A stretch of DNA of 64,000 bases from Variovorax ginsengisoli (GCF_030486595.1 NZ_JAUJZH010000007.1:124001-188000); one strand, 5' to 3'; numbered from the stretch's first letter, positions 44,890-58,117 are shown. Notes: generated from the letters alone by a model not told the origin. Made by a program: numbers and translations.

Positions 44890-45966
44890 TTATTTCCAGA
44901 TGTTGAAGGGGGTCTGCATCCAGGCGCCGACCACCACCAGCCACACCAAGGTGACCGGAATGAAGATCTTCCAGCCCAGCCGCATGATCTGGTCATAGCG
45001 GAAGCGCGGGAAGGTCGAACGGACCCAGAGGAACATCGTGACCACGCAGAAGGTCTTGATGCCGAGCCAGATCCAGCCCGGGATGAAGGCCAGGAAGTCG
45101 AACGGGGGCAGCCAGCCGCCGAGGAACAGCACCGCGCACAGGATCGAGACCAGCCACATGTTGGCGTACTCGGCCAGGAAGAACATCGCGAAGCTCATGC
45201 CCGAGTACTCGATCATGTGGCCGGCGACGATTTCCGATTCGCCTTCGACGACGTCGAAGGGGTGGCGGTTGGTTTCGGCCAGGCCCGAGATGAAGTAGAC
45301 GACGAAGATCGGCAGCAGCGACAGCCAGTTCCACGACAGGAAGCCGATGCCCATCGAGGCGAAGTGGCCCCTGCCCTGCCCCATCACGATGTCCGTCATG
45401 TTCAGGCTGGCCGACACCATCAGCACGACCACGAAGCAGAAGCCCATCGCGATTTCGTAGCTGACCATCTGGGCCGACGCGCGCAGCGCACCCAGGAAGG
45501 CGTACTTCGAGTTCGAGGCCCAGCCCGCGATGATCACGCCATAGACCTCGAGCGAGGTGATGGCCATGACGAACAGCAGGCCGGCGTTGATGTTGGCGAG
45601 CGCGACCTCGGGTCCGAACGGAATGACCGCCCAGGCGGCCAGCGCCGGCATGATGGTCATGATCGGGCCGAGCAGGAACAAGCCCTTGTTGGCCACCGTC
45701 GGAAGGATGATTTCCTTGGTCAGCAGCTTGAGCGCGTCGGCGATCGGCTGCAGCAGGCCCAGCGGGCCGATGCGGTTGGGGCCGATGCGGATCTGCGTGA
45801 AGCCGATGGCCTTCCGCTCCCAGAGCGTGAGGTAGGCGACCGCGCCCATCAGCGGGATGACGACAACGATGATCTTGACCAGGGTCCAGATCACTGGCCA
45901 GAGGAAGCCGGTCCACCAGCCGGCCGAGACCAGGCCGAGGCCGAAGCCGTGCAGCGCGTCGATCAT
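44890..45966 (-). CDS. nuoH: NADH-quinone oxidoreductase subunit H
   Basis: 358-residue membrane subunit that forms the quinone chamber with NuoB and NuoD. Family marks are [37 protein letters not shown] and [20 protein letters not shown] with the acidic funnel residues. Its start overlaps the nuoG stop (ATGA, 45963-45966). Confidence 0.97.
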   Translation of the reverse strand: MIDALHGFGLGLVSAGWWTGFLWPVIWTLVKIIVVVIPLMGAVAYLTLWERKAIGFTQIRIGPNRIGPLGLLQPIADALKLLTKEIILPTVANKGLFLLGPIMTIMPALAAWAVIPFGPEVALANINAGLLFVMAITSLEVYGVIIAGWASNSKYAFLGALRASAQMVSYEIAMGFCFVVVLMVSASLNMTDIVMGQGRGHFASMGIGFLSWNWLSLLPIFVVYFISGLAETNRHPFDVVEGESEIVAGHMIEYSGMSFAMFFLAEYANMWLVSILCAVLFLGGWLPPFDFLAFIPGWIWLGIKTFCVVTMFLWVRSTFPRFRYDQIMRLGWKIFIPVTLVWLVVVGAWMQTPFNIWK

Positions 45967-48107
45967 GCCGACACCTCCTGCAGGGCCGCGGCCTGGCGGG
46001 CGTCAGCGGTGAGCTGCAACGAAGGCGCACGGCGCACGATCGAGTCGAGCTGGTAGATGCTCGCGACCACCGGGGCCGATTCGGCCGCGACGCCCATGTC
46101 GATCTCGGCGGCGGTCGCGTTGGACAGCTTGCCGGCCGCGACCTGGGTCGGCGAGTCGATCTCGGCCAGCACGTCGGCGGTGGATTCGAAGGCGAAGCCC
46201 GGCAGGCCGAGCAGGTTCGCCAGCACGCGCAGCACCTTCCAGGCCGGACGCGCTTCGCCCTGCGGCTTGACGACCGCGTGGAAGCTCTGCAGGCGGCCTT
46301 CGGCATTGACGAAGGTGCCCGGCGTTTCGGTGAACGGCGCGATCGGCAGCAGCACGTCGCTGAATTCGAGGTTGGCCTTGAACGGGCTCAGCGTGACGAC
46401 CATCTGCGCGTGCGCGAGGCCTGCCACCGCGGCCTCGCCGGCGGCCGAGTCGAACACGGGTTCGGTGTTGAGCAGCAGCACGGCCTTGAGGCCCCCCGCG
46501 AGCATTTGGGCGGCATTCAGGGCGCCGTCGCGCGGCAGCGCGCCGACGAGTTGCGCGCCGACCGTGTTGGCGGCTTCGGTCAGGTAGCCGACGCTGGCGC
46601 CGGTCTGGGCGCCGATCCAGTTGGCCAGCGCCAGCAGGCTGCCGGCGCGGGCGTGATGGGCCGCGGCGTTGCCGAGCAGGATCGCCTTGCGTTCGCCGCC
46701 GAGCAGCGAGGCGGCCAGGGCCTTCGCGGCGTCGCTGGCGGCGCCGCTGAGGGCGACCGGTGCCTGGGCGCCGGTGCTTTCGGCGATGGCGCCCGCCAGT
46801 TCGACCAGCGCGTCGACCCATTGGTCGGCCGGCAGGGTGACGGCGTTGGCGATCGGCATGGCCCAGGCGTCGGCATCGGCCAGCAGTTCGGCCGAGGTGA
46901 TGGCGCTCAGCGCCCCACCCTTGCGCACCGACTGGCGGATGCGCTGGGCGAACAGCGGATGGTCCTTGCGCAGGTTCGAGCCGACCACCAGCACGCGCTG
47001 CAGCTGCGACAGCGAAGCCACGGACGTGCCGAGCCAGCGGATGCCTTCGGCGGCGCTGAACTCGGCGTTGCGCAGGCGGTAGTCGATGTTGCCGCTGCCC
47101 AGGCCGTGGGTCAGCAGCTTGGCCAGCTGCAGCTCTTCGAGCGTGCTGTGCGGGCTGGCGAGCGTGCCGATGCTCTTCGCGCCGTGGTCGGCCTTGATCT
47201 GCTTCAGGCCGTTGGCGACGTATTCGAGCGCGGTCTGCCAGTCGACCTGCTGCCACTGGCCGCCCTGCTTCAGCATCGGCTGCGTCAGGCGCTCGGGGCC
47301 GTTGAGGGCCTCGTACGAGAAGCGGTCGCGGTCGGCGATCCAGCACTCGTTGACGTCTTCGTTCTCGAGCGGCACCACGCGCATCACGCGGTTGTTCTTG
47401 ACCTGGACGATCAGGTTGGCGCCGGTGGAGTCGTGCGGGCTGACCGACTTGCGGCGCGACAGCTCCCAGGTGCGGGCGCTGTAGCGGAAGGGCTTGCTGG
47501 TGAGCGCGCCGACCGGGCAGATGTCGATCATGTTGCCCGACAGCTCGGAGTCGACCGAATCGCCCAGGAAAGTCTCGATCTCGGAGTGCTCGCCGCGGTG
47601 CGACATGCCGAGCTCCATCACGCCGGCCACTTCCTGGCCGAAGCGGACGCAGCGCGTGCAATGGATGCAGCGGCTCATCTCTTCCATGCTGATCAGCGGG
47701 CCGACGTCCTTGTGGAAGACGACGCGCTTTTCTTCCTCGTAGCGCGAGGAAGAGCCGCCGTAGCCCACGGCCAGGTCTTGCAGCTGGCATTCGCCGCCCT
47801 GGTCGCAGATCGGGCAATCGAGCGGGTGGTTGATCAGCAGGAACTCCATCACCGACTGCTGGGCCTTGATGGCCTTGTCGCTCTTGGTGCGGACGATCAT
47901 GCCCTGCGTCACGGGCGTGGCGCAGGCCGGCATCGGCTTGGGCGCCTTCTCGACGTCGACCAGGCACATGCGGCAGTTGGCCGCGATGCTGAGTTTCTTG
48001 TGATAGCAGAAGTGCGGGATGTAGGTGCCCGCCTTGTCGGCCGCATGCATGATCATGCTGCCTTCGACGATGTCGACCTTCTTGCCGTCGAGTTCGATTT
48101 CAACCAT
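45963..48107 (-). CDS. nuoG: NADH-quinone oxidoreductase subunit G
   Basis: 714 residues, the large iron-sulfur subunit of complex I. The N-terminal 2Fe-2S ferredoxin domain contains [20 protein letters not shown]. Next comes the His/Cys cluster region [18 protein letters not shown], then 4Fe-4S ligands in [13 protein letters not shown] and [11 protein letters not shown], and finally a molybdopterin-oxidoreductase-like domain without cofactor function. From about 470 the chain is shorter than in enterobacteria. It is 21 bases after nuoF. Confidence 0.96.
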   Translation of the reverse strand: MVEIELDGKKVDIVEGSMIMHAADKAGTYIPHFCYHKKLSIAANCRMCLVDVEKAPKPMPACATPVTQGMIVRTKSDKAIKAQQSVMEFLLINHPLDCPICDQGGECQLQDLAVGYGGSSSRYEEEKRVVFHKDVGPLISMEEMSRCIHCTRCVRFGQEVAGVMELGMSHRGEHSEIETFLGDSVDSELSGNMIDICPVGALTSKPFRYSARTWELSRRKSVSPHDSTGANLIVQVKNNRVMRVVPLENEDVNECWIADRDRFSYEALNGPERLTQPMLKQGGQWQQVDWQTALEYVANGLKQIKADHGAKSIGTLASPHSTLEELQLAKLLTHGLGSGNIDYRLRNAEFSAAEGIRWLGTSVASLSQLQRVLVVGSNLRKDHPLFAQRIRQSVRKGGALSAITSAELLADADAWAMPIANAVTLPADQWVDALVELAGAIAESTGAQAPVALSGAASDAAKALAASLLGGERKAILLGNAAAHHARAGSLLALANWIGAQTGASVGYLTEAANTVGAQLVGALPRDGALNAAQMLAGGLKAVLLLNTEPVFDSAAGEAAVAGLAHAQMVVTLSPFKANLEFSDVLLPIAPFTETPGTFVNAEGRLQSFHAVVKPQGEARPAWKVLRVLANLLGLPGFAFESTADVLAEIDSPTQVAAGKLSNATAAEIDMGVAAESAPVVASIYQLDSIVRRAPSLQLTADARQAAALQEVSA

Positions 48108-48128
48108 ATGTTTTTCTTCTCGCGCTCG

Positions 48129-49472
48129 TCAGGCCCGGGCGGCCGTCTTCGGGACGTAGCCCGGGATCAGTGCCTCGAACTCGTGACGGAAGTGCTTGAT
48201 CATGGCCCGCACCGGCATCGCGGCGGCATCGCCCAGCGCGCAGATGGTGCGGCCCTGGATGTTGTCGGCGACCGAGTTCAGCAGGTCCATGTCGGACGCC
48301 TTGCCATGGCCGTTGTGGATGCGGTCGACCACCCGCCAGAGCCAGCCCGTGCCCTCGCGGCAGGGCGTGCACTGGCCGCAGGATTCGTGCATGTAGAAAT
48401 ACGAGAGGCGCTTGAGCGACTCGACCATCGAGCGGCTGTCGTCCATCACGATGACCGCGCCCGAGCCCAGCATCGAGCCGGCCTTGGCGATGGAGTCGTA
48501 GTCCATCGTGCACTGCATCATGATGTCGGCCGGCAGCACCGGCGCCGACGATCCGCCCGGGATCACGGCCTTGAGCTGGCGGCCCTTGCGCACGCCGCCC
48601 GCGAGCTCGAGCAGCTTCGAGAACGGCGTGCCCATCGGCACTTCGTAGTTGCCGGGGAGCTCGACGTCACCGCTGACCGAGTAGATCTTGGTGCCGCCGT
48701 TGTTCGGCTTGCCGCACTCGAGGTAGGCCACGCCGCCGTTGTTGATGATCCACGGCACGGCCGCGAAGGTCTCGGTGTTGTTGATCGTGGTCGGCTTGCC
48801 GTAGAGGCCGAAGCTGGCCGGGAACGGCGGCTTGAAGCGCGGCTGGCCCTTCTTGCCTTCGAGCGATTCGAGCAGTGCGGTCTCTTCGCCGCAGATGTAG
48901 GCGCCGAAGCCGTGCGCCGCGTGCAGCTGGAAGTTGTAGGCGCTGCCCATGATGCCGTCGCCGAGATAGCCGGCGGCGCGCGCCTCTTCGAGCGCCTCTT
49001 CAAAGCGGTCGTAGGTCTGGAAGATCTCGCCGTGGATGTAGTTGTAGCCCACGCTGATGCCCATCGCATAGGCGGCGATGGCCATGCCCTCGATCACGAT
49101 GTGCGGATTGAACTGCAGGATGTCGCGGTCCTTGCAGGTACCGGGCTCGCCCTCGTCCGAGTTGCAGACCAGGTACTTCTGGCCCGGGAACTGGCGCGGC
49201 ATGAAGCTCCACTTGAGGCCGGTCGGGAAACCGGCGCCGCCGCGGCCGCGCAGGCCCGAGGCCTTGACCTCGGCGATCACCTGGTCGGGCGTCAGGCCCT
49301 CGGTGAGGATCTTGCGCAGCGCCTTGTAGCCGCCGCGTGCCTCGTAGTCGGCCAGGCGCCAGTTGGTGCCGTTCAGGCCGGCATAGATCTGGGGCTCGAT
49401 GTGGCGGTCGTGGAAGCAGGTCTGGACGCCGGTGGCCTGGAACTGCTGGAGTACTTGCTCGGGCGACATCAT
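48129..49472 (-). CDS. nuoF: NADH-quinone oxidoreductase subunit F
   Basis: 447 residues, the NADH- and FMN-binding subunit. The nucleotide/flavin loop is [18 protein letters not shown]. The FMN region is [17 protein letters not shown]. The N3 cluster motif is [15 protein letters not shown], with a distal Cys in [12 protein letters not shown]. The start is placed at the first of two adjacent ATGs (49472) because it overlaps the nuoE stop as ATGA. Confidence 0.96.
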   Translation of the reverse strand: MMSPEQVLQQFQATGVQTCFHDRHIEPQIYAGLNGTNWRLADYEARGGYKALRKILTEGLTPDQVIAEVKASGLRGRGGAGFPTGLKWSFMPRQFPGQKYLVCNSDEGEPGTCKDRDILQFNPHIVIEGMAIAAYAMGISVGYNYIHGEIFQTYDRFEEALEEARAAGYLGDGIMGSAYNFQLHAAHGFGAYICGEETALLESLEGKKGQPRFKPPFPASFGLYGKPTTINNTETFAAVPWIINNGGVAYLECGKPNNGGTKIYSVSGDVELPGNYEVPMGTPFSKLLELAGGVRKGRQLKAVIPGGSSAPVLPADIMMQCTMDYDSIAKAGSMLGSGAVIVMDDSRSMVESLKRLSYFYMHESCGQCTPCREGTGWLWRVVDRIHNGHGKASDMDLLNSVADNIQGRTICALGDAAAMPVRAMIKHFRHEFEALIPGYVPKTAARA

Positions 49473-50014
49473 TGGGCTCCCTTTGCGGTGGCGCCGCGCA
49501 AGCCGTCGATCAGCTGGTCGAGCTTCTCGTTGCTCATGAAGCTGCACATGGTGCGGTCGTTGACCAGCATCACCGGCGAGTCGGCGCAGGCGCCGAGGCA
49601 CTCGCTCTGCTGCAAGGTGAACATGCCGTCGGGCGTGGTCTCGCCCATGCGGATGCCGAGCTTCTGCTCGAGATGGGCCAGCGCCTTCGCGCCGTCGCGC
49701 AGCTGGCACGGCAGGTTGGTGCAGACGTTGAGCTTGTACGCGCCCAGCGGACGCTGGTTGTACATGTTGTAGAAGGTCGTGACCTCGTGCACCGCGATCG
49801 GGGCCATGCCGAGGTAGGCGGCGATCTCGCGCTCGCGCTGTTCGCTCACGAAGCCCTCGTCCTGCTGCACGATCGCCAGGCAGGCCATCACGGCCGACTG
49901 CTTGCCGGCCGGCGGGTACTTGGCGACCTCGCGGGCGAAACGCTCCAGCGTGGCGGCCGACAGCGCCGCTTGGCTGCCGTGGGAAGAAGAGTCGGAATGC
50001 ATGGGATGGCTCAT
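49469..50014 (-). CDS. nuoE: NADH-quinone oxidoreductase subunit E
   Basis: 181 residues, thioredoxin-like 2Fe-2S subunit (cluster N1a). The four ligands are in [13 protein letters not shown] and [11 protein letters not shown]. The N-terminal 20 residues are Ser/His-rich. The start at 50014 overlaps the nuoD stop by ATGA; a second ATG three codons later is possible. Confidence 0.95.
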   Translation of the reverse strand: MSHPMHSDSSSHGSQAALSAATLERFAREVAKYPPAGKQSAVMACLAIVQQDEGFVSEQREREIAAYLGMAPIAVHEVTTFYNMYNQRPLGAYKLNVCTNLPCQLRDGAKALAHLEQKLGIRMGETTPDGMFTLQQSECLGACADSPVMLVNDRTMCSFMSNEKLDQLIDGLRGATAKGAQ

Positions 50015-51264
50015 CGATCGATCTCGCCGAACACGATGTCCATGGTGCCGATCACGGCGACAGCGTCGGCAATCATGTGGCCGCGCGCCATTTCGTCCAG
50101 GGCCGCCAGATGCGGGAAGCCCGGTGCGCGGATCTTCAGGCGGTAGGGCTTGTTGGCGCCGTCGCTCACGAGGTAGATGCCGAACTCGCCCTTGGGATGC
50201 TCGACGGCGGCGTAGGCCTCGCCTTCGGGCACATGGAAACCTTCGGTGAAGAGCTTGAAGTGATGGATCAGCTCTTCCATGTTGGCCTTCATGGACTCGC
50301 GCGCCGGCGCCGCCACCTTGTGGTTGGCGGTGATCACCGGGCCCGGGTTGGCACGCAGCCAGGCCGAGCATTGCTGGATGATCTTGTTGGCCTGGCGCAT
50401 TTCTTCGACGCGCACCAGGTAGCGGTCGTAGCAGTCGCCGGTGACGCCCACCGGGACGTCGAACTCCATGCGGTCGTAGACGTCGTAGGGCTGCTTCTTG
50501 CGCAGGTCCCAGGCGATGCCCGAGCCACGCAGCATCGGGCCGGTGAAGCCGAGGTTGAGCGCGCGCTCCGGCGACACCACGCCGATGCCCACGGTGCGCT
50601 GCTTCCAGATGCGGTTGTCGGTGAGCAGCGTCTCGTACTCGTCGACCATCTTCGGGAAGCGCTTGCAGAAGTCGTCGATGAAGTCGAGCAGCGAGCCCTG
50701 GCGGTTCTCGTTGAGGCGCTCGATCGCCTTCGCGTTCTTGATCTTGCTGACCTTGTACTGCGGCATGACGTCCGGCAGGTCGCGGTAGACGCCACCCGGA
50801 CGGAAGTAGGCCGCGTGCATGCGCGCACCCGACACCGCCTCGTACATGTCGAACAGGTCTTCACGCTCGCGGAAGCAGTAGATGAGCATGTTCATCGCGC
50901 CGCAGTCGAGACCGTGCGCGCCGAGCCACAGCAGGTGGTTCAGCAGCCGGGTGATCTCGGCGAACATGACGCGGATGTATTGCGCCCGCAGCGGCACGTC
51001 GAGGCCCATGAGGCGCTCGATCGCGAGGCAGTACGCATGCTCGTTGCTCATCATCGACACGTAGTCGAGACGGTCCATGTAGGGCAGCGACTGGATGAAG
51101 GTGCGCGACTCGGCGAGCTTTTCGGTGGCGCGGTGCAGCAGGCCGATATGCGGGTCGGCGCGCTGGATGACTTCGCCGTCGAGCTCGAGCACGAGGCGCA
51201 GCACGCCGTGCGCTGCCGGATGCTGGGGACCGAAGTTCAGCGTGTAGTTCTTGATCTCGGCCAT
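50011..51264 (-). CDS. nuoD: NADH-quinone oxidoreductase subunit D
   Basis: 417 residues, related to the large subunit of NiFe hydrogenases but lacking metal ligands; it forms the quinone site with NuoB. Marks are [20 protein letters not shown] at the N-terminus with the quinone-site His, [19 protein letters not shown], and the C-terminal [15 protein letters not shown]. NuoC and NuoD are separate genes here, joined by a one-base TGATG overlap, unlike the fused NuoCD of E. coli. Confidence 0.97.
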   Translation of the reverse strand: MAEIKNYTLNFGPQHPAAHGVLRLVLELDGEVIQRADPHIGLLHRATEKLAESRTFIQSLPYMDRLDYVSMMSNEHAYCLAIERLMGLDVPLRAQYIRVMFAEITRLLNHLLWLGAHGLDCGAMNMLIYCFREREDLFDMYEAVSGARMHAAYFRPGGVYRDLPDVMPQYKVSKIKNAKAIERLNENRQGSLLDFIDDFCKRFPKMVDEYETLLTDNRIWKQRTVGIGVVSPERALNLGFTGPMLRGSGIAWDLRKKQPYDVYDRMEFDVPVGVTGDCYDRYLVRVEEMRQANKIIQQCSAWLRANPGPVITANHKVAAPARESMKANMEELIHHFKLFTEGFHVPEGEAYAAVEHPKGEFGIYLVSDGANKPYRLKIRAPGFPHLAALDEMARGHMIADAVAVIGTMDIVFGEIDR

Positions 51265-51875
51265 CAGTGCAATCCACCACCGTAGTTGTCTTCGCGGATC
51301 ACGCGCGGCGTGATCTCGCGCGGCTCGATCGAGACCGGCTGGTAGATCACGCGCTTCTGTTCCGGGTCATAGCGCATCTCGACATGGCCCGACACCGGGA
51401 AGTCCTTGCGGAATGGGTGGCCGATGAAGCCGTAGTCGGTCAGGATGCGGCGCAGGTCGTCGTGCCCCTCGAACACGATGCCGTAGAGGTCGAAGGCTTC
51501 GCGCTCGAACCAGCCGGCCGCGTTCCAGACGCTGGTCAACGAATCGACGACCGGCAGGTCTTCGTTCGGCACGAACACCTTCAGGCGCACGCGCTGGTTG
51601 AGGCTCACCGACAACAGGTGCGAGACGACGCCGAAGCGCTCGCCTTGCCACTCGCCGTCGCGGTAGCCGGAGTAGTCCATGCCGCAGAGGTCGATCAGCT
51701 GCTCGAAGCGGCAGCCCGGCGCATCACGCAGCAAGGTGGCCGCTTCGAGATAGTCGGCGGCACCCACCACCACCGTCAACTCGCCCAGCGCGAGCACGAC
51801 GCTCTTCGCCTTGGAGCCAAGTGTTTCGGTGATCTGGGTCTGCAGCGCCTCGGGAGAAATGGCAAAGTCGGTCAT
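51264..51875 (-). CDS. nuoC: NADH-quinone oxidoreductase subunit C
   Basis: 203 residues, the 30-kDa-type peripheral subunit. The signature [20 protein letters not shown] is followed by [20 protein letters not shown], near the C-terminus as usual. Its stop shares one base with the nuoD start. It is 12 bases after nuoB. Confidence 0.96.
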   Translation of the reverse strand: MTDFAISPEALQTQITETLGSKAKSVVLALGELTVVVGAADYLEAATLLRDAPGCRFEQLIDLCGMDYSGYRDGEWQGERFGVVSHLLSVSLNQRVRLKVFVPNEDLPVVDSLTSVWNAAGWFEREAFDLYGIVFEGHDDLRRILTDYGFIGHPFRKDFPVSGHVEMRYDPEQKRVIYQPVSIEPREITPRVIREDNYGGGLH

Positions 51876-51887
51876 GTCTCTCGCTCT

Positions 51888-52367
51888 TCAGGCGCGCGCG
51901 ATCGTGTTGGTGCGGCGGATCTTCTGCTGGAGCTGGATGATTCCGTACAGAAGCGCCTCGGCGGTCGGCGGACAGCCCGGCACATAGACGTCGACCGGCA
52001 CGATGCGGTCGCAGCCGCGCACGACCGAATAGCTGTAGTGGTAGTAGCCACCGCCATTGGCGCACGAGCCCATCGAGAGCACCCAGCGCGGCTCGGGCAT
52101 CTGGTCGTAGACCTTGCGCAGCGCCGGCGCCATCTTGTTGCACAGCGTGCCGGCCACGATCATCAGATCGGACTGGCGCGGGCTGGGGCGGAACAGCATG
52201 CCGAAGCGGTCGATGTCGTAGCGGGCGGCGCCCGCGTGCATCATCTCCACGGCACAGCAGGCCAGACCGAAGGTCATGGGCCACAGTGATCCGGTCTTGG
52301 CCCAGTTCACCACCGAGTCGTAGGTGGTGGTGACGAAGCCTTCCTTCATGACGCCTTCAATGGCCAT
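51888..52367 (-). CDS. nuoB: NADH-quinone oxidoreductase subunit B
   Basis: 159 residues, carrying cluster N2, the final electron donor to quinone. The unusual tandem cysteines are in [14 protein letters not shown], and the other ligands are in [14 protein letters not shown] and [15 protein letters not shown]. It lies 15 bases after nuoA. Confidence 0.97.
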   Translation of the reverse strand: MAIEGVMKEGFVTTTYDSVVNWAKTGSLWPMTFGLACCAVEMMHAGAARYDIDRFGMLFRPSPRQSDLMIVAGTLCNKMAPALRKVYDQMPEPRWVLSMGSCANGGGYYHYSYSVVRGCDRIVPVDVYVPGCPPTAEALLYGIIQLQQKIRRTNTIARA

Positions 52368-52382
52368 TTTGCGGATTCCTTG

Positions 52383-52742
52383 TCATTCCCAGTCGAGTGC
52401 GCCCTTTTTCCACTCGTAGGCGAAGCCCACGACGAGGATGGCCAGGAAAATCATCATGGCCCAGAAGCCGACGGCACCGACCTCCTTGAGCGCGATGGCC
52501 CAAGGAAAGAGAAAAGCGATTTCGAGGTCGAAAAGAATGAAGAGGATGGCGACCAGGTAGTACCGGACGTCAAACTTCATGCGTGCGTCTTCGAAGGCTT
52601 CGAAGCCGCACTCGTAAGGGGAATTTTTTGCTGCGTCGGGCCGGTTGGGACCGAGGATGTAACCCAGAACCTGAGGCGCAATGCCGACTCCGACGCCGAC
52701 CAGGATGAACAACAGGACGGGGAGGTAGGAATCGAGGTTCAT
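52383..52742 (-). CDS. nuoA: NADH-quinone oxidoreductase subunit A
   Basis: 119 residues with three membrane helices: an N-terminal anchor, the conserved [20 protein letters not shown] loop that closes the quinone chamber, and [20 protein letters not shown]. It is the first nuo gene. The upstream leader contains a long hairpin, and a tRNA-Leu gene lies 58 bases further upstream in the same direction, so nuoA may be transcribed from the tRNA promoter. Confidence 0.96.
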   Translation of the reverse strand: MNLDSYLPVLLFILVGVGVGIAPQVLGYILGPNRPDAAKNSPYECGFEAFEDARMKFDVRYYLVAILFILFDLEIAFLFPWAIALKEVGAVGFWAMMIFLAILVVGFAYEWKKGALDWE

Positions 52743-52752
52743 CAGGGGGTTC

Positions 52753-52798
52753 TATCACCGCTTGCCACCGGCAGGAAGCAATATTCCTGCCGGTGATA
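52753..52798 (-). promoter_or_regulatory. hairpin with alternative pairing between tRNA-Leu and nuoA
   Basis: Between the tRNA and nuoA, CACCGGCAGGAA (52766-52777) and TTCCTGCCGGTG (52784-52795) form a perfect 12-base stem with a six-base loop. The outer arm can instead pair elsewhere: TATCACCG at 52753-52760 is complementary to CGGTGATA at 52791-52798. The two pairings exclude each other. No T-run follows on the minus strand, so it is not a classical terminator. It may be a processing signal or an attenuator-like switch. Confidence 0.6.
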
Positions 52799-52800
52799 TT

Positions 52801-52885
52801 TGGTGCGGTCGGCGAGACTCGAACTCGCACAGCTTTCGCCACTACCCCCTCAAGATAGCGTGTCTACCAATTTCACCACGACCGC
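52801..52885 (-). tRNA. tRNA-Leu (anticodon GAG)
   Basis: 85-nucleotide class II tRNA with encoded CCA. The acceptor arms are GCGGTCG and CGACCGC. The anticodon stem is CTATC/GGTAG around loop TTGAGGG, giving anticodon GAG (CUC/CUU codons). A variable arm follows, and then the T arm with GTTCGAGTC. It sits between secG and nuoA on the same strand, a conserved place in Burkholderiales. Confidence 0.95.
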
Positions 52886-52950
52886 GGTTTTTGCTTGCCC
52901 GGATGGCATGAGGAACCTTGTGAGGCTTTGGCTTTCCGGTGCAGCTTTAG

Positions 52951-52979
52951 AGTTTACCCTGAAAAATGCCTGTTTTCAC
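52951..52979 (-). promoter_or_regulatory. candidate sigma-70 promoter for tRNA-Leu and nuo operon
   Basis: On the minus strand GTGAAA (52979-52974) and TAAACT (52956-52951) are 17 bases apart, each matching four of six consensus positions. They lie in an AT-richer stretch between secG and the tRNA. Transcription would begin near 52944, about 60 bases before the tRNA 5' end. Confidence 0.4.
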
Positions 52980-53007
52980 TCGACGAGCGAAGAGATCTCT
53001 ACTTGTA

Positions 53008-53433
53008 TCACTTGGCCGGGATCTGGCCCGCGCCGGGAGCGGGCGCAGCCGGTGCCGAGGCAGGCGCCGCCGGTGCGGGGGCAGCGCTGCCGGCCGGGAT
53101 CTGGGCCGCCGAATCGACCGGCGCGGGGGCCGGGGCCGGAGCCACCGGCGCGCCGATCGCGGCGCGTTCGAGCAGGCTGCCGCCGCCCGCCGGGCGGGCA
53201 TGGCCGAAGTAGGCCAGCAGCAGGGTGCACGCAAAGAACACGGCGGCCAGCACCGCGGTGGTGCGCGACAGGAAGTTCGCGCTGCCGCTGGCCCCGAACA
53301 GGCTGCCGGCGCTGCCGCTGCCGAAGGCCGCGCCCATGTCGGCGCCCTTGCCGTGCTGGACCAGGATCAGCCCGATCATCGCGAGAGCGGTGAGCATCTG
53401 CACGCCCACCAGGATATTGAGGACCACGTTCAT
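53008..53433 (-). CDS. secG: preprotein translocase subunit SecG
   Basis: 141 residues. The conserved part is the first 80: membrane helix 1 (NILVGVQMLTALAMIGLILV), QHGKGADMGAAFGSGSAGSL, and helix 2 (RTTAVLAAVFFACTLLLAYF), as in SecG of the SecYEG channel. The last 50 residues are almost only Ala, Pro, Gly and Ser (APAPAPAPVDSAAQIPAG), a flexible tail common in this lineage. It lies 37 bases after tpiA. Confidence 0.94.
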   Translation of the reverse strand: MNVVLNILVGVQMLTALAMIGLILVQHGKGADMGAAFGSGSAGSLFGASGSANFLSRTTAVLAAVFFACTLLLAYFGHARPAGGGSLLERAAIGAPVAPAPAPAPVDSAAQIPAGSAAPAPAAPASAPAAPAPGAGQIPAK

Positions 53434-53470
53434 TCGATCTAACTCCTAAATTTGTCTTCCGGCCGCGCGT

Positions 53471-54223
53471 TCAGCGGGCCGCTGCAATGATCTGCAGGAA
53501 ATCGGGGGCCTTCAGGGACGCGCCGCCGATGAGGCCGCCGTCGATGTCGGCTTCGGCCAGCAGCTCGGCCGCATTGGCCGCGTTCATGCTGCCGCCGTAA
53601 AGGATGCGGATGCCGGCGGCGTGCTCGCTCGCCGCATGGTGCAGCTGGGCGCGCAGCACCGCATGCACGGCCTGCGCCTGCGCCGGCGTGGCGGTCTTGC
53701 CGGTGCCGATGGCCCAGACCGGCTCATAAGCCACCACGATCTCGCTGATGCAATGGCCGTTGACGTGGATCACGGCGGCCAGCTGGCGCTTGACGACCTC
53801 TTCGGTGCGCCCTGCTTCGCGTTCGGCCAGGGTCTCGCCGACGCAGACGATCGGCGTGATGCCGTTGGCCAGGGCGATGGCTGTCTTGGCCGCCACGGCC
53901 TCGTCGGTCTCGCCGTGGTACTGGCGCCGCTCGGAGTGCCCGACGATCGCGTAGCGCACGCCGAAGTCCTTCAGCATCGCCGCCGATTGCTCGCCGGTGA
54001 AGGCACCCTGCGCCTGCGCCGAGAGGTCCTGCGCGCCGAGCGCGATCGGCGAACCCGCCACCAGCGACTGCACCTGCGCCAGGTAAGGCGCCGGCACGCA
54101 GACAGCGACTTCGCAACCCGGCGCGCCCACGCCCGCCAGCAAGGCCTTCAGCAGCGCCTCGTTGGCAGCCAGGCTGCCGTTCATCTTCCAGTTGCCTGCG
54201 ATCAGCTTCTTCTTGGTCGTCAT
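53471..54223 (-). CDS. tpiA: triosephosphate isomerase
   Basis: 250 residues, a TIM-barrel enzyme of glycolysis/gluconeogenesis interconverting dihydroxyacetone phosphate and glyceraldehyde-3-phosphate. Catalytic groups are visible: Lys in GNWKMNG, His in [11 protein letters not shown], Glu in [18 protein letters not shown] (flexible loop 6), and phosphate site ILYGGSM. The start is the ATG at 54223, 11 bases after the quinone oxidoreductase gene. Confidence 0.97.
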   Translation of the reverse strand: MTTKKKLIAGNWKMNGSLAANEALLKALLAGVGAPGCEVAVCVPAPYLAQVQSLVAGSPIALGAQDLSAQAQGAFTGEQSAAMLKDFGVRYAIVGHSERRQYHGETDEAVAAKTAIALANGITPIVCVGETLAEREAGRTEEVVKRQLAAVIHVNGHCISEIVVAYEPVWAIGTGKTATPAQAQAVHAVLRAQLHHAASEHAAGIRILYGGSMNAANAAELLAEADIDGGLIGGASLKAPDFLQIIAAAR

Positions 54224-54234
54224 GTCTGTGTTGT

Positions 54235-55233
54235 TCACCAGGTCAGCACGATCTTGCCGATGTGCTGATTCGATTCCATCAGGACGTGGGCCTGCGCGGC
54301 GCCGCTGGGCTCCCCGGCCGCGGCGAAGCGGCTGTGGATGATCGGCTTGACCGCGCCGCTCTCGAGCAGCGGCCAGACGCGCTCGCGCAGCGCCTTGGCG
54401 ATCGCGCCCTTGAACGCCACCGGCCGCGGCCGCAGGGTCGAGCCGGTGATGGTCAGGCGGCGGCGCAGCACCAGGCCGGCGTTGATCTCGGCCTTGACAC
54501 CGCCCTGCACCGCGATGATCACCAGCCGGCCGTCTTCGGCCAGGCAGTCGATCTCGCGCGCCACGTAGCCGCCGGCCACCATGTCGAGAATGACGTCGAC
54601 GCCCTTGCCGCCGGTGAGGCGCTTGGCCTCTTCGGCGAAATCGGCCGTCTTGTAGTTGATCGCGTGGTCGGCGCCGAGCTTCAGACAGGCCTCGCACTTG
54701 TCGTCGCTGCCGGCGGTCGCGATCACGGTGGCGCCGAGCGCCTTGCCGAGCTGAATCGCGGTGACGCCGATGCCGCTGGTGCCGCCCTGGATCAGCAGGG
54801 TCTCGCCCTTCTGCAGGCGGCCGCGCTCGAAGACGTTGCTCCAGACGGTGAAGAAGGTCTCGGGCAGCGTGGCTGCCTCGACGTCGCTCCAGCCCTTGGG
54901 CACCGGCAGGCACTGGGCCACCGGCGCGACGCACAGTTCGGCGTAGCCGCCGCCGGCCACCAGGGCGCAGACGTGGTCGCCGATCTTGAAGCCGGCCTCG
55001 GCCAGCGCCTTCTCGTCGCCGGCCACGATCTCGCCCGCGACTTCGAGTCCGGGCAGGTCGGAGGCGCCCGGCGGCACCGGGTAGTTGCCGGTCCGCTGCA
55101 GCACGTCGGGGCGGTTGACACCGCTCGCGGCCACACGGATCAGCAATTCGCCCGCGCCGGCAACGGGCGCAGGACGTTCCACCATGCGCAGCACCTCGGG
55201 GGCGCCGAACGATGTGATCTCAATGGCTTTCAT
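54235..55233 (-). CDS. NAD(P)H-quinone oxidoreductase (zinc-independent MDR family)
   Basis: 332 residues of the quinone oxidoreductase/PIG3-like branch of medium-chain dehydrogenases. N-terminal GroES-like domain ([40 protein letters not shown]). The NADPH-binding motif is [19 protein letters not shown], followed by [16 protein letters not shown]. The catalytic-zinc ligands of alcohol dehydrogenases are absent. It is sandwiched between pnp and tpiA in the same direction. The start is the ATG at 55233. Confidence 0.92.
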   Translation of the reverse strand: MKAIEITSFGAPEVLRMVERPAPVAGAGELLIRVAASGVNRPDVLQRTGNYPVPPGASDLPGLEVAGEIVAGDEKALAEAGFKIGDHVCALVAGGGYAELCVAPVAQCLPVPKGWSDVEAATLPETFFTVWSNVFERGRLQKGETLLIQGGTSGIGVTAIQLGKALGATVIATAGSDDKCEACLKLGADHAINYKTADFAEEAKRLTGGKGVDVILDMVAGGYVAREIDCLAEDGRLVIIAVQGGVKAEINAGLVLRRRLTITGSTLRPRPVAFKGAIAKALRERVWPLLESGAVKPIIHSRFAAAGEPSGAAQAHVLMESNQHIGKIVLTW

Positions 55234-55317
55234 GGTCTCTTTCCGGGTAGCGGCCGCCGCGCAGAACGCGGGCGGCACGCGGTCCAGCGCGATGGCGTCG
55301 CCGCCATCGCGGCTCCA

Positions 55318-57645
<2,328 letters not shown>

Positions 57646-57726
57646 GTTGTGCTCCTGTTTGGATGGCGGCGACCTGTGACGACCACGGGCCCCGCGGGGG
57701 CTGGAGCGCTTGTCAGAACACGATGC

Positions 57727-57763
57727 CATTCCAGGGAAGCTCGGGGAGAACCTCTCTGGAATG
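57727..57763 (-). promoter_or_regulatory. pnp leader stem-loop
   Basis: CATTCCAG (57727-57734) and CTGGAATG (57756-57763) form a perfect eight-base stem enclosing a small inner GAGA/TCTC pairing, about 80 bases upstream of the pnp start. In E. coli the pnp leader folds into a duplex that RNase III cuts, allowing PNPase to repress itself. This hairpin is in the right place for a similar role. Confidence 0.45.
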
Positions 57764-57798
57764 ACACAGCTTCGCTCTGTTTTTGCGGCTCCGAAGTA

Positions 57799-57836
57799 AA
57801 AAACGCCTGAGCTAGCGGACTAACCCAGGCGTTTTT
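57799..57836 (-). terminator. bidirectional rho-independent terminator between rpsO and pnp
   Basis: AAAAACGCCTG (57799-57809) and CAGGCGTTTTT (57826-57836) form an 11-base stem with inner TAG/CTA pairing, ending in T-runs on both strands. It starts 15 bases after the rpsO stop codon. It should end most rpsO transcripts, so pnp needs readthrough or its own promoter in 57646-57798. Confidence 0.88.
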
Positions 57837-57850
57837 GCATGCGATTCGAC

Positions 57851-58117
57851 TTACTTGCGCAGGCCCAGCTTGGCGATCAGCGCGGTGTAGCGGTCGGCGT
57901 CCTTGGACTTGAGGTAGTCCAGCAGCTTGCGGCGGCGGCTCACCATGCGCAGCAGGCCGCGGCGACCGTGGTGGTCCTTGGCGTGCGTCTTGAAGTGAGG
58001 TGTGAGCTCGTTGATGCGGGCGGTCAGCAGTGCGACTTGCACTTCCGGGCTGCCGGTGTCGTTGGCGGCGCGGGCGTTGTCCTTGACAACTTCGGCCTTG
58101 ATGGAGGCTGCGATCAT
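57851..58117 (-). CDS. rpsO: 30S ribosomal protein S15
   Basis: 88 residues, the standard length for S15. Seen are [20 protein letters not shown] and the conserved [15 protein letters not shown] region ([20 protein letters not shown]), which binds the 16S rRNA three-way junction. A GAAGGAAAC ribosome site precedes the ATG at 58117. rpsO upstream of pnp is near-universal in proteobacteria. Confidence 0.97.
   Translation of the reverse strand: MIAASIKAEVVKDNARAANDTGSPEVQVALLTARINELTPHFKTHAKDHHGRRGLLRMVSRRRKLLDYLKSKDADRYTALIAKLGLRK

Noticed and set aside
46278..49772. A 1164-codon open frame opposite nuoE, nuoF and nuoG
   Set aside because: High GC content keeps the antisense frame open. The translation is low-complexity and the opposite strand encodes complete complex I subunits.
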